Positions 1-6,842 of a DNA stretch of 64,000 nucleotides are shown in pieces. This DNA comes from Burkholderia sp. Ax-1719 (GTDB lineage Bacteria > Pseudomonadota > Gammaproteobacteria > Burkholderiales > Burkholderiaceae), in the NCBI RefSeq assembly GCF_011753055.1, contig NZ_VWWJ01000020.1:92063-156062 (forward strand), read 5' to 3'. The first letter of the stretch is position 1. Every line of letters begins with the position of its first letter. The translations under genes were made by a program, and so were the position numbers. Below the pieces are notes generated by a model that saw nothing but the letters and a program-made list of their open reading frames with translations, searched no databases and was not told the DNA's origin.

Positions 1-623
1 ATCAGCGGCTTGTCGCTGGCGTTGAGCAGCGTGAGTGCGGCTTCGATCTGCTTGCGCGTCGCGCGCGGCTTGTAGACCGGCAGCGGCTCATAGGTGTCGA
101 TGTCGAATTCGATTTCGGCGAGCTGCACGTCGATCGGCATGTCGACCAGCACTGGGCCCGGACGGCCCGAGCGCATCAGATGGAAGGCCTGCTGGAACAC
201 GCGCGGCACCAGCGCCGGTTCGCGCACCGTGACGGCCCACTTGGTGACGGGCTTGGCGATCGATTCGATATCGACAGCCTGGAAGTCTTCCTTGTACAGA
301 CGCGCGCGCGGCGCCTGGCCCGTGATCGCGAGGATAGGAATCGAATCCGCTTGAGCCGAGTAGAGGCCCGTGATCATGTCGGTGCCCGCGGGGCCCGAGG
401 TGCCGATACACACGCCGATATTGCCCGGCTGCGCACGCGTATAGCCTTCGGCCATGTGCGAGGCGCCTTCGACGTGGCGCGCAAGGACGTGGGTGATGCT
501 GCCGGCCTTCTTGAGCGCCGAGTAGAACGGATTGATGGCGGCGCCTGGCACGCCGAAGGCGGTATCGATGCCTTCTTTTTCGAGCACCAGCACGGCGGCG
601 TCGACGGCTCTCATTTTGGCCAT
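1..623 (-). CDS. gcl: Glyoxylate carboligase (tartronate-semialdehyde synthase), N-terminal part
   Basis: Only the first 207 codons lie in the window; the gene runs off the left edge. The product is a thiamine-diphosphate enzyme that condenses two glyoxylates into tartronate semialdehyde in the glycerate pathway. The N-terminal ThDP-binding domain is visible, with GVPGAAINP near residues 24-32. At residue 51, in ARHVEGASHMAEG, Val replaces the Glu found in nearly all ThDP enzymes; this substitution is a hallmark of Gcl and separates it from acetolactate synthase. The ATG at 621-623 was chosen because the protein begins MAKMRAVDAAV, as in the family. It is divergent from a LysR gene, the usual arrangement for glyoxylate pathway genes. 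Confidence 0.93.
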   Translation of the reverse strand, partial: MAKMRAVDAAVLVLEKEGIDTAFGVPGAAINPFYSALKKAGSITHVLARHVEGASHMAEGYTRAQPGNIGVCIGTSGPAGTDMITGLYSAQADSIPILAITGQAPRARLYKEDFQAVDIESIAKPVTKWAVTVREPALVPRVFQQAFHLMRSGRPGPVLVDMPIDVQLAEIEFDIDTYEPLPVYKPRATRKQIEAALTLLNASDKPL

Positions 624-745
624 GGAATGTCTCCTGAATGTCGCAAAAACCTGAATGGCGCGCTAGAAAAAAGCGCGCATGGGATACAGCGCTTGAGACC
701 CACTGTAGGGCTGCACGAAAGGTTTGATAAGATCAGTCCAGGTCG

Positions 746-761
746 TTTATTTCGAAACAAA
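746..761. promoter_or_regulatory. Candidate LysR-type operator (T-N11-A-like dyad) between gcl and lysR
   Basis: TTTATTTC at 746-753 faces GAAACAAA at 754-761, an interrupted dyad with one mismatch in eight. It lies in the 203-bp divergent intergenic region, 65 bp upstream of the regulator start. LysR proteins usually bind such T-rich/A-rich dyads in divergent promoters. The site assignment is inferred from position and symmetry only. Confidence 0.4.
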
Positions 762-826
762 AAGTATGGAATGGCCGTGTGGCGGGGCTTTCCCGGAACC
801 GCAGCAATACGGCGAGGAGACAAGGC

Positions 827-1738
827 ATGGACCGTTTCAAGCAGATCGAGACTTTCGTGCGCGTGGCGGAGGCGGGCAGCCTCGCGGCGGCGGCGCTGGA
901 GGAGGGTGTGTCGCCCGTGATACTCGGGCGGCGTATCGACGCGCTGGAAAAGCGCCTGGGCGTGAAGCTCATGTACCGCTCGACGCGGCGGCTGGTGGTG
1001 AGCGAAGAGGGCGGCGCATTTCTGGAGCGCTGCCGCGGCCTGCTGGCGGAATGGGAGCAGGCGGAAAACGAACTGTCCGCCGGGCGGCGCGTGGTGAACG
1101 GGCATCTGATCGTGTCCGCGCCGGCGGCGTTCGGGCGCAAGCACGTCGCGCCACTCGCGCCCGACTTTCTCGCTGATAAACCCGAGCTACAGGTGTCCTT
1201 CAACCTGACCGACCGCGTAGTCGATCTGGTACGCGAGGGCTATGACCTGTCGATTCGCATCGGCGGGTCGGTCGATCCGAATTTCGTGGCCGTGAAGCTG
1301 GCGACCAACCGGCGCGTGGTGTGCGGCACGCCCGAGTACTTCCGCAAGCACGGCCGGCCAAAAACGCTCGAAGACCTGCCCAGCCACAACTGCCTCGCCT
1401 TCAACCTGCAAGGCGGGCAGAACCGTGGCTGGTATTTCCGCCGCAACGGCAAGCTTGCGACGGTGCGCGTGGGCGGCAATCTCGACTGTAACGATGGCGA
1501 ATTGCTGCATCGCTGGGTGACGGAGAGCCTGGGACTCGGCTGGCGATCGACCTGGGAGATCGACGCGCAACTCGCGCGCGGCGAGCTGGAAACCGTGCTC
1601 GACGAATACGCGCTGCCCGATTACGACATTCTTGCCGTCTATCCGCAGCAGCGCTATGTGCCGGCCAAGGTGCGCTATTTCATCGACTATCTGAAAGAGG
1701 TTTACGCGCGGCCGGGTTATTGGAGCGGCGTGGTTTGA
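827..1738 (+). CDS. LysR-family transcriptional regulator
   Basis: This 303-residue protein has the normal LysR length. The N-terminal winged helix-turn-helix covers about residues 1-60 (MDRFKQIETFVRVAEAGSLA... and RIDALEKRLGVKLMYRSTRRL). The effector-binding domain follows, with HLIVSAPAAFGRKHVAP near residue 95 and a C-terminal YVPAKVRYFIDYL segment typical of the CrgA/aaeR-like LysR branch. The ATG at 827 is preceded by GAGGAGA about 8 bases upstream. It is divergent from gcl, so it probably controls glyoxylate or allantoin-type catabolism; the inducer cannot be read from sequence. Confidence 0.9.
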   Translation: MDRFKQIETFVRVAEAGSLAAAALEEGVSPVILGRRIDALEKRLGVKLMYRSTRRLVVSEEGGAFLERCRGLLAEWEQAENELSAGRRVVNGHLIVSAPAAFGRKHVAPLAPDFLADKPELQVSFNLTDRVVDLVREGYDLSIRIGGSVDPNFVAVKLATNRRVVCGTPEYFRKHGRPKTLEDLPSHNCLAFNLQGGQNRGWYFRRNGKLATVRVGGNLDCNDGELLHRWVTESLGLGWRSTWEIDAQLARGELETVLDEYALPDYDILAVYPQQRYVPAKVRYFIDYLKEVYARPGYWSGVV

Positions 1739-1750
1739 AGCATTGAGGCT

Positions 1751-2137
1751 TCAGCCCACGACGATCACGCCGTTCATCGATTCATGCCCCGAGCCGCAGA
1801 AGATATCGCAGAGGAACGGCACGTTGCCCGCATCGCCCGCTGTAGCCGCCACACGCACCACTGCGCCGGGCGGCACGTCGGCGCGCACGCCGAACTGCGG
1901 GATCGAAAAGCCCATCATCGTGTCCTGCGCGGTGACTTCGAACACCACGCTTTCATGCGGCGCGAGCGCGATGTGATCGGGCGTGAACGTGAAGCGGCGA
2001 GCGTGAACCTTGATGACGCGCGGCGCGGCCTGAGCGTCCAGACGGCTCATCAGCGCGACGCTCGCGGCCGCGAGCGCAAGCCAGCGACGTCGGGCGAGGC
2101 GCGGCTCGCGTGCGCGTAGTAAGTGAAGCTTCAGCAT
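1751..2137 (-). CDS. Exported cupredoxin with variant CuA motif
   Basis: This small protein of 128 residues has an Arg-rich N-terminus and a hydrophobic segment (about 19-38), consistent with a signal peptide or anchor. The rest is one cupredoxin domain resembling the CuA domain of cytochrome oxidase subunit II: Cys110, Cys114, His118 and Met121 form CxxxCxxxHxxM. Where COX2 has the first His ligand (DVxHSF), this protein has DTMMGF, so Met75 replaces His. It lies 30 bp downstream of the metallophosphoesterase gene in the same direction and has a good ribosome site (AGGAGA). It may carry electrons or bind copper in the periplasm; the substrate is unknown. Confidence 0.8.
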   Translation of the reverse strand: MLKLHLLRAREPRLARRRWLALAAASVALMSRLDAQAAPRVIKVHARRFTFTPDHIALAPHESVVFEVTAQDTMMGFSIPQFGVRADVPPGAVVRVAATAGDAGNVPFLCDIFCGSGHESMNGVIVVG

Positions 2138-2167
2138 GTCGGTCTCCTGGTCGGTTTGCTTTGGCGA

Positions 2168-3088
2168 TCAACCCACGTTGCGGATCGGCATTTCGGTGAG
2201 CGCGTAGGCTTGCGGCGCGCCATCCACGGCGACGTCGCGCCAGCCGAGGCCCTTGTACGGCGCCGACGCGTCCCACGGCACCGGCGTTCTCTGCGGCTGC
2301 GACATCGGCGCGGGCAGCGCGAACATCAGCGAACGCGCGGCGTGATGCGTGATCGCGCCCGTCATCGTGTGGTTCTCCTGATGGATATGGCCGTAGAACA
2401 CGGTTACGTTGGCGTGCTTTTGCAGCAGCGCAATCGCCGCCGCGCCGTCGCGCGTGGCCCAGTCCCATTGCGGCGCGAGATCGAATAGCGGCCGGTGCGT
2501 GAAGACGACGATGCGCGCGTCTTCGGGCTGGCGGCTCAGGTCGTCGGCGAGCCAGGCCAGTTGCGCATCGCCGATACGGCCCGCGGGATCGGAGACGTTA
2601 TCGAGCGTGATGAAGTGCACGCCGCGATGATCGAAGGTGTAGTGCGTGGGGCCGAACAGCTCGCGATACGCTTCGCCGTTGTCGAGACTCGCGTCGTGTT
2701 CGCCGGGCATCAGATAGAGCGGCTTCACTTTCAGATTGCCGACGATCTGCTGGAATTCGCGCATGCGCGCGCGGCGCACCGCGGGGTCATCGGTGGTGTG
2801 CGTGAGATCGCCCGTGAAAATCACGAAATCGGGCGCGGCGGGCAGGGCGTTCACGGCCGCGACGGCTTTGGGCAGCGTGCCTTTGGAATCGGGATTGATC
2901 GCGGGGCCTTCGAAACCCCAGTGGGCGTCGGAGAGTTGCACGAAGAAAAAATCGGCGTGGCCGGTCGACTGCGCGGTCGACTGCGCGGCCGCCCAGCCGG
3001 GCAGCGCCGACGCGAACACCGCGCCGCCGCCGAGCGCGGCCAGCTTGAGAAAATCGCGTCGCTTGAGCGGTGCGCTTGCGTTGGACAT
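2168..3088 (-). CDS. Tat-exported metallophosphoesterase (calcineurin-like)
   Basis: The 306-residue product starts with a twin-arginine signal (KRRDFLKLAALGGGAVFASA, then AAA near residue 30). Metallophosphoesterase motifs follow in order: QLSDAHWG (D-x-H), FTGDLTH (GD), MPGEHDA (a variant of GNHD), VFTHRPLF (H) and FYGHIHQE (GHxH). It is therefore likely a two-metal phosphatase or phosphodiesterase acting in the periplasm. The ATG at 3086-3088 was chosen because GAGGAGACC lies just upstream; the longer reading frame would place the Tat signal internally. It is probably co-transcribed with the cupredoxin and is divergent from the ECF sigma gene. Confidence 0.86.
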   Translation of the reverse strand: MSNASAPLKRRDFLKLAALGGGAVFASALPGWAAAQSTAQSTGHADFFFVQLSDAHWGFEGPAINPDSKGTLPKAVAAVNALPAAPDFVIFTGDLTHTTDDPAVRRARMREFQQIVGNLKVKPLYLMPGEHDASLDNGEAYRELFGPTHYTFDHRGVHFITLDNVSDPAGRIGDAQLAWLADDLSRQPEDARIVVFTHRPLFDLAPQWDWATRDGAAAIALLQKHANVTVFYGHIHQENHTMTGAITHHAARSLMFALPAPMSQPQRTPVPWDASAPYKGLGWRDVAVDGAPQAYALTEMPIRNVG

Positions 3089-3180
3089 GGTGGTCTCCTC
3101 GATGTGAACAAACAGGTATTGATCCGATGTTTGGGGACGTTGGTGTGCCCATCGGGCCTGCTTGTCGTACCGGTTTTCGT

Positions 3181-3234
3181 GCTCGGGCATTCCCGATTTA
3201 TTTTTCGTTTTCGCCGGCATCCAGCGGGAATAAA
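3181..3234. promoter_or_regulatory. Candidate divergent ECF-type -35 elements (GGGAAT on both strands)
   Basis: GGGAATAAA occurs on the plus strand at 3226-3234, about 100 bp before the sigma gene. GGGAATGCC occurs on the minus strand, beginning at 3194 and reading towards the metallophosphoesterase. GGAAT-type -35 boxes are common for ECF sigma factors, so the pair could mark an autoregulated promoter and a target promoter. The -10 regions are not clear and no experiment supports this. Confidence 0.35.
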
Positions 3235-3336
3235 CTGGCCGCTAACCGGGTAATGCATGCGGTGAGGCAGAGCGGCGGCAGACAGCGCGCGACGCTGGTC
3301 AGGACCGCATCCAGACGTGCGGCACGAGGGGACGAC

Positions 3337-4146
3337 GTGGGCGAAACCGCGAACGGGCAGCACGAGAACGGCAGCCGGGAAAGCAGCGACGCGCAGGACA
3401 TCGCGGCGCGCAGCCGCCGTTTCCAGGCGCTGGCGCTGCCGCATCTGGACGCGGCCTACAACCTCGCGCGCTGGCTTTCGCGCAATCCCGGCGACGCCGA
3501 GGACATCGTGCAGGATGCGTTTTTGCGGGCGTTTCGCTTCTTCGACACCTTTCGCGGCGACGAGGCGCGTCCGTGGCTGCTCGCGATCGTGCGGCGCGTC
3601 TGGTACGACGAGTGGCGTCGGCGTGCGGGCTCGCAGGAAGTGGCGCAATTCGACGAGTTGCGCGACGACCTCGCGCCCGAAGGCTGGGATACCGGCGAAA
3701 GCGGCGTCGATCCGGAAACGCTGGCGATCCGCGCGGAGTCTTCGCGGCATGTGCACGAGGCGCTGCAACGGCTGCCGGTGGAGTATCGCGAAGTGCTGGT
3801 GCTACGCGAGCTGGAGGAACTGGAGTACCGCGAGATCGCCACCGTAATCGACGTGCCGATGGGCACGGTGATGTCGCGCCTGGCGCGCGCGCGCAAGCGC
3901 CTCGCGGCTATGCTGGCGGCGCAGGGGCATGGTGCAGGTGGCAGCAGCAAACAGAATTGCGATTTAGCAGTCGGGGGAAGTAGCAGTAAAGCCTGGAGAC
4001 CATCCGGCCGGGGGCCAGACGGCCGGTTCCGCGAGGAGCCGGCCGTCGACGGCGGAGCGCACGAGGTGAACAAAGCCCGTACGCAGGATCGCCCCAGCGG
4101 CCCACGCAGCGGTCCACACAACGCGGAGGCGCCCGATGAACTGTGA
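3337..4146 (+). CDS. ECF-type RNA polymerase sigma factor with long C-terminal tail
   Basis: Region 2 spans about residues 30-97 (DAEDIVQDAFLRAFRFFDTFRG, then PWLLAIVRRVWYDEWRRR) and region 4 about 140-192 (LQRLPVEYREVLVLRELEELEYREIA). The preferred start is the GTG at 3337 because AGGGG lies about 6 bases upstream; an in-frame ATG at 3253 would add 28 residues with no ribosome site. Residues 197-269 form a low-complexity Gly/Ser/Arg tail not usual in ECF factors. The stop overlaps the anti-sigma start by 11 bases, indicating translational coupling. The inducing signal is unknown. Confidence 0.88.
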   Translation: MGETANGQHENGSRESSDAQDIAARSRRFQALALPHLDAAYNLARWLSRNPGDAEDIVQDAFLRAFRFFDTFRGDEARPWLLAIVRRVWYDEWRRRAGSQEVAQFDELRDDLAPEGWDTGESGVDPETLAIRAESSRHVHEALQRLPVEYREVLVLRELEELEYREIATVIDVPMGTVMSRLARARKRLAAMLAAQGHGAGGSSKQNCDLAVGGSSSKAWRPSGRGPDGRFREEPAVDGGAHEVNKARTQDRPSGPRSGPHNAEAPDEL

Positions 4147-5023
4147 CGAAGCGCGCCCGCTGGTCGACGCCAGCGTCGATCGAGAACTGTCCGCCGCCGA
4201 TGAATGGCGCGTGCGTGAGCATCTGGCCGGCTGCGTGCCGTGCCGTCGCGCGGTTGCGCAGGTCGAGGCGATTTCGCGCTTGACTCGTGAGGCGCCATAT
4301 CATCGTGCGCCGGAAGGTCTGGCGGCGCGGATTGTGGCGGCGTTGCCATCTGGTTCGGCTGAAACTGCTCCGGAAGTTGTCTCTGTGCCCGATCGCAAGA
4401 AGCCCGCTCGCGCCGGCGGCTGGCGCGACTGGCTGCGGCCTGTCTTTGGCGGCGCTGGCGTGGGCGCGCCGGGACTCGCGTGGATGGGCAGCGGCGTGCT
4501 GCTGCTCTGCGCGCTCGGCGTCGCGCTGACGCTGCATCTACGTGCGCCCGCTGCCGATGGCGCGTTTATCGACGAACTGGTCGCGAGTCACATCCGCGCG
4601 CAGATTTCGGGGCGCGACATCGACGTGATTTCCACCGATCGCCATACGGTGAAGCCGTGGTTCAACGGCCGCATCGACTACGCGCCGCCTGTCGAGGATT
4701 TTGCCGCGCAGGGGTTTCCGCTCGTTGGCGGACGGCTCGACTATGTGGGGCGCGAGCGTGTGGCGGTGCTGATCTACCATTTCCGCAAGCACGTGATCGA
4801 TCTCTACGTGTTTCCGCCTGGCTCCGCAGGACAGGCGGGAGGATCGGCGCAAGCGGGTAGTGCGCCACGCGCGAGCGATGGTTATTCGATCCTGCGCTGG
4901 CAGGCCGCCGGCATGACCTGGTGGGCGGTCACGGATGCGGGGCCGGATGCGCTCGTGGGGCTGCGCGCGGCGCTCGACGCCCGTCTGGCGGACGGCTCGC
5001 CTGGCGTGGAGGCGCGTCCCTAG
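4136..5023 (+). CDS. Membrane-bound zinc-binding anti-sigma factor
   Basis: This protein has 295 residues. Residues 1-40 carry a ZAS-type zinc motif (His29, Cys33, Cys36, with Cys3 as possible fourth ligand), the cytoplasmic part that holds the sigma factor. A single transmembrane helix lies near 113-135. The periplasmic part contains VKPWFNGRIDYAPPV and GGRLDYVGRERVAVLIYHFRKHVIDLYVFP, characteristic of a widespread anti-sigma family. It overlaps the 3' end of the sigma gene. It probably sequesters the sigma factor until a periplasmic signal, perhaps related to the neighbouring cupredoxin and phosphoesterase, releases it; that link is inferred. Confidence 0.87.
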   Translation: MNCDEARPLVDASVDRELSAADEWRVREHLAGCVPCRRAVAQVEAISRLTREAPYHRAPEGLAARIVAALPSGSAETAPEVVSVPDRKKPARAGGWRDWLRPVFGGAGVGAPGLAWMGSGVLLLCALGVALTLHLRAPAADGAFIDELVASHIRAQISGRDIDVISTDRHTVKPWFNGRIDYAPPVEDFAAQGFPLVGGRLDYVGRERVAVLIYHFRKHVIDLYVFPPGSAGQAGGSAQAGSAPRASDGYSILRWQAAGMTWWAVTDAGPDALVGLRAALDARLADGSPGVEARP

Positions 5024-5120
5024 CGCCCACTGGCGCGCGCCCTGGCACGAATTCCCCTCGCGCCTGCACGCCAAGTCCTTGAAAACACGTCCGAAACGAC
5101 GCGCGAACCGCTCGATCCTG

Positions 5121-5149
5121 TTGCGGGAGCCTCCTTATCGCGCTATACT
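5121..5149 (+). promoter_or_regulatory. Sigma-70 promoter of the rpsF operon
   Basis: TTGCGG at 5121-5126 and TATACT at 5144-5149 are separated by 17 bases, a good -35/-10 pair. The expected start, near 5156, gives a leader of about 60 bases before rpsF. Confidence 0.6.
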
Positions 5150-5214
5150 CTTCGGCTTCTCACTTGCCGCACCGGTTCCGACGCCCGGGTGGCTTTAATC
5201 CACAAGGAGTGAAT

Positions 5215-5586
5215 ATGCGTCATTACGAAATCGTCTTTATCGTGCATCCCGATCAAAGCGAGCAAGTGCCCGCAATGATCGAGCGTTACAAGAGCACGAT
5301 CACGTCGCACGGTGGCCAGATCCACCGTATCGAAGACTGGGGCCGTCGCCAACTGGCCTACATGATCGAGAAACTCGCGAAGGCTCACTACGTCTGCATG
5401 AACATCGAATGCGACCAGACCACGCTCGACGAACTGGAACACGCGTTCAAGTTCAACGACGCTGTTCTGCGTCACCTCATCGTCAAGATGAAGAAGGCCG
5501 AAACCGGCCCGTCGCCGATGATGAAGGAAGTGCAGCGCGAAGAAGCCAAGAAGGCGGCTGCCCAGCCGACCGAAGCGCAGGCTTAA
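5215..5586 (+). CDS. rpsF: 30S ribosomal protein S6
   Basis: The product is 123 residues and begins MRHYEIVFIVHPDQSEQVPAMIERYK, the typical S6 start. S6 pairs with S18 on the platform of the small subunit. The ATG at 5215 is preceded by AAGGAG. The C-terminal tail is rich in Glu, Lys and Ala, as in other proteobacterial S6 proteins. It is the first gene of the rpsF-priB-rpsR-rplI operon. Confidence 0.98.
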   Translation: MRHYEIVFIVHPDQSEQVPAMIERYKSTITSHGGQIHRIEDWGRRQLAYMIEKLAKAHYVCMNIECDQTTLDELEHAFKFNDAVLRHLIVKMKKAETGPSPMMKEVQREEAKKAAAQPTEAQA

Positions 5587-5632
5587 GTTTGTAAGCCATC
5601 AGGATTCGAGCCCTCTTGTTTGAGCTGACTGC

Positions 5633-5932
5633 GTGAACAGGTTGCAACTCACGGCAAGCGTCGTCGAACGCGAACCGGTGCGGTATACCCCCGCCGGCGT
5701 TCCGATTGCGAGCGTTACGTTGCAGCACCGCACGGAGGTCGTCGAAGCCGGGATTCCCCGCTTCGTCGAACTGACGATGCCCGCAGTAGCGGCCGGCAAG
5801 GCCTGCGGTCTGGTTGAAAGTTGTGAGTTGGGAGCGGAAGCGCTCTTTACCGGCTTTCTGGCCAAAAAGCACCGCAATGCGCGAACCCTGGTGTTTCACA
5901 TCACCGAAATGCAAGGCACAGGAAAGGACTAA
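5633..5932 (+). CDS. priB: Primosomal replication protein N (PriB)
   Basis: This 99-residue, single OB-fold protein begins MNRLQLTASVVEREPVRYTPAGVPIASVTLQH, matching the PriB/SSB-like family. PriB helps PriA reload the DnaB helicase at stalled forks. The start is a GTG at 5633. It sits between rpsF and rpsR, the conserved location in beta- and gammaproteobacteria, 2 bases before rpsR, so expression is coupled to the ribosomal genes. Confidence 0.95.
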   Translation: MNRLQLTASVVEREPVRYTPAGVPIASVTLQHRTEVVEAGIPRFVELTMPAVAAGKACGLVESCELGAEALFTGFLAKKHRNARTLVFHITEMQGTGKD

Positions 5933-5934
5933 TC

Positions 5935-6210
5935 ATGCCCCGCCCGACTGGTAAGAAATTCGACAAGCGTCGTCAACAACAAAACCCGCTCTTCAAGCGT
6001 AAGAAGTTCTGCCGCTTCACGGCTGCAAACGTCGAACAGATCGACTACAAGGACATCGATACGCTGAAGGACTTCATCGGCGAAAACGGCAAGATCACGC
6101 CGGCTCGTCTGACGGGTACGAAGGCCCACTATCAGCGTCAGCTGGACACGGCTATCAAGCGCGCGCGTTTCCTCGCGCTGATGCCGTACACCGACCAGCA
6201 CAAGGCCTAA
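5935..6210 (+). CDS. rpsR: 30S ribosomal protein S18
   Basis: The 91-residue product contains KKFCRFTAANVEQIDYKDIDTLKDFI and ends with KRARFLALMPYTDQHKA, both typical of bS18. It binds S6 in the small-subunit platform. The ATG at 5935 follows AAGGA and lies immediately after priB. Confidence 0.98.
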   Translation: MPRPTGKKFDKRRQQQNPLFKRKKFCRFTAANVEQIDYKDIDTLKDFIGENGKITPARLTGTKAHYQRQLDTAIKRARFLALMPYTDQHKA

Positions 6211-6237
6211 TAAGACGACGCGATAAGGAGCAATAGA

Positions 6238-6690
6238 ATGCAGATCATTCTTCTGGAAAAAGTCGTCAACCTGGGTAACCTCGGCGACATCGTGAAGGTC
6301 AAGGACGGTTACGCACGTAACTTCCTGATCCCGAACAAGAAGGCACGCCGTGCAACGAAGGACGCAATCGCTGAATTCGAAGTCAAGCGCGCAGAACTCG
6401 AAAAGGCCGCCGCTGAAAAGCTGGCAGCAGCTCAAGCCGAAGGCGAAAAGCTGAATGGCCTGACCGTCCAGATCGGCCAGAAGGCTGGTGTTGACGGCCG
6501 TCTGTTCGGTTCGGTCACGAACGCAGACATCGCTGAAGCCCTCACGAAGGCTGGCTTCGCAGTGGAAAAGATGCAAGTGCGTCTGCCGGAAGGCCCGCTG
6601 AAGATGGTTGGCGATCACCCGGTGCAGGTCGCTCTGCACACGGACGTGCTCGTCGACGTCACGGTGTCGGTGCTGGGCGAACACGCCTAA
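6238..6690 (+). CDS. rplI: 50S ribosomal protein L9
   Basis: The 150-residue product starts MQIILLEKVVNLGNLGDIVKVKDGYARNFLIP, the invariant N-terminal domain of bL9. An Ala/Glu/Lys-rich connecting helix (about residues 40-75) and the C-terminal RNA-binding domain follow. AAGGAG precedes the ATG. It is the last gene of the operon; a terminator lies 57 bases downstream. Confidence 0.98.
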   Translation: MQIILLEKVVNLGNLGDIVKVKDGYARNFLIPNKKARRATKDAIAEFEVKRAELEKAAAEKLAAAQAEGEKLNGLTVQIGQKAGVDGRLFGSVTNADIAEALTKAGFAVEKMQVRLPEGPLKMVGDHPVQVALHTDVLVDVTVSVLGEHA

Positions 6691-6746
6691 GCACGCTGCC
6701 GGCGGCCCGCAAGGGCTGCTCGCTGTGTACGACGCATAAAACAAGA

Positions 6747-6778
6747 AAGGCAGGAGCCGCAGGGCTTCTGCCTTTTTT
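6747..6778 (+). terminator. Rho-independent terminator after rplI
   Basis: AAAGGCAG...AGCC pairs with GGGCT...TGCCTTT, followed by a run of six T residues. It closes the rpsF operon and separates it from dnaB. Confidence 0.8.
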
Positions 6779-6805
6779 GTTGCGCGCTTTTGCAGTTTTT
6801 GACGC

Positions 6806-6834
6806 TTGTGAGCGTTCGCCCGCTGCCCGATAAT
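6806..6834 (+). promoter_or_regulatory. Candidate dnaB promoter placing the start site at or near the ATG
   Basis: TTGTGA (6806-6811) and GATAAT (6829-6834) have a 17-base spacer. The predicted start falls at about 6841, only one or two bases before the dnaB ATG, and there is no Shine-Dalgarno sequence. This suggests a leaderless or nearly leaderless mRNA. Confidence 0.4.
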
Positions 6835-6842
6835 TGCCCACC

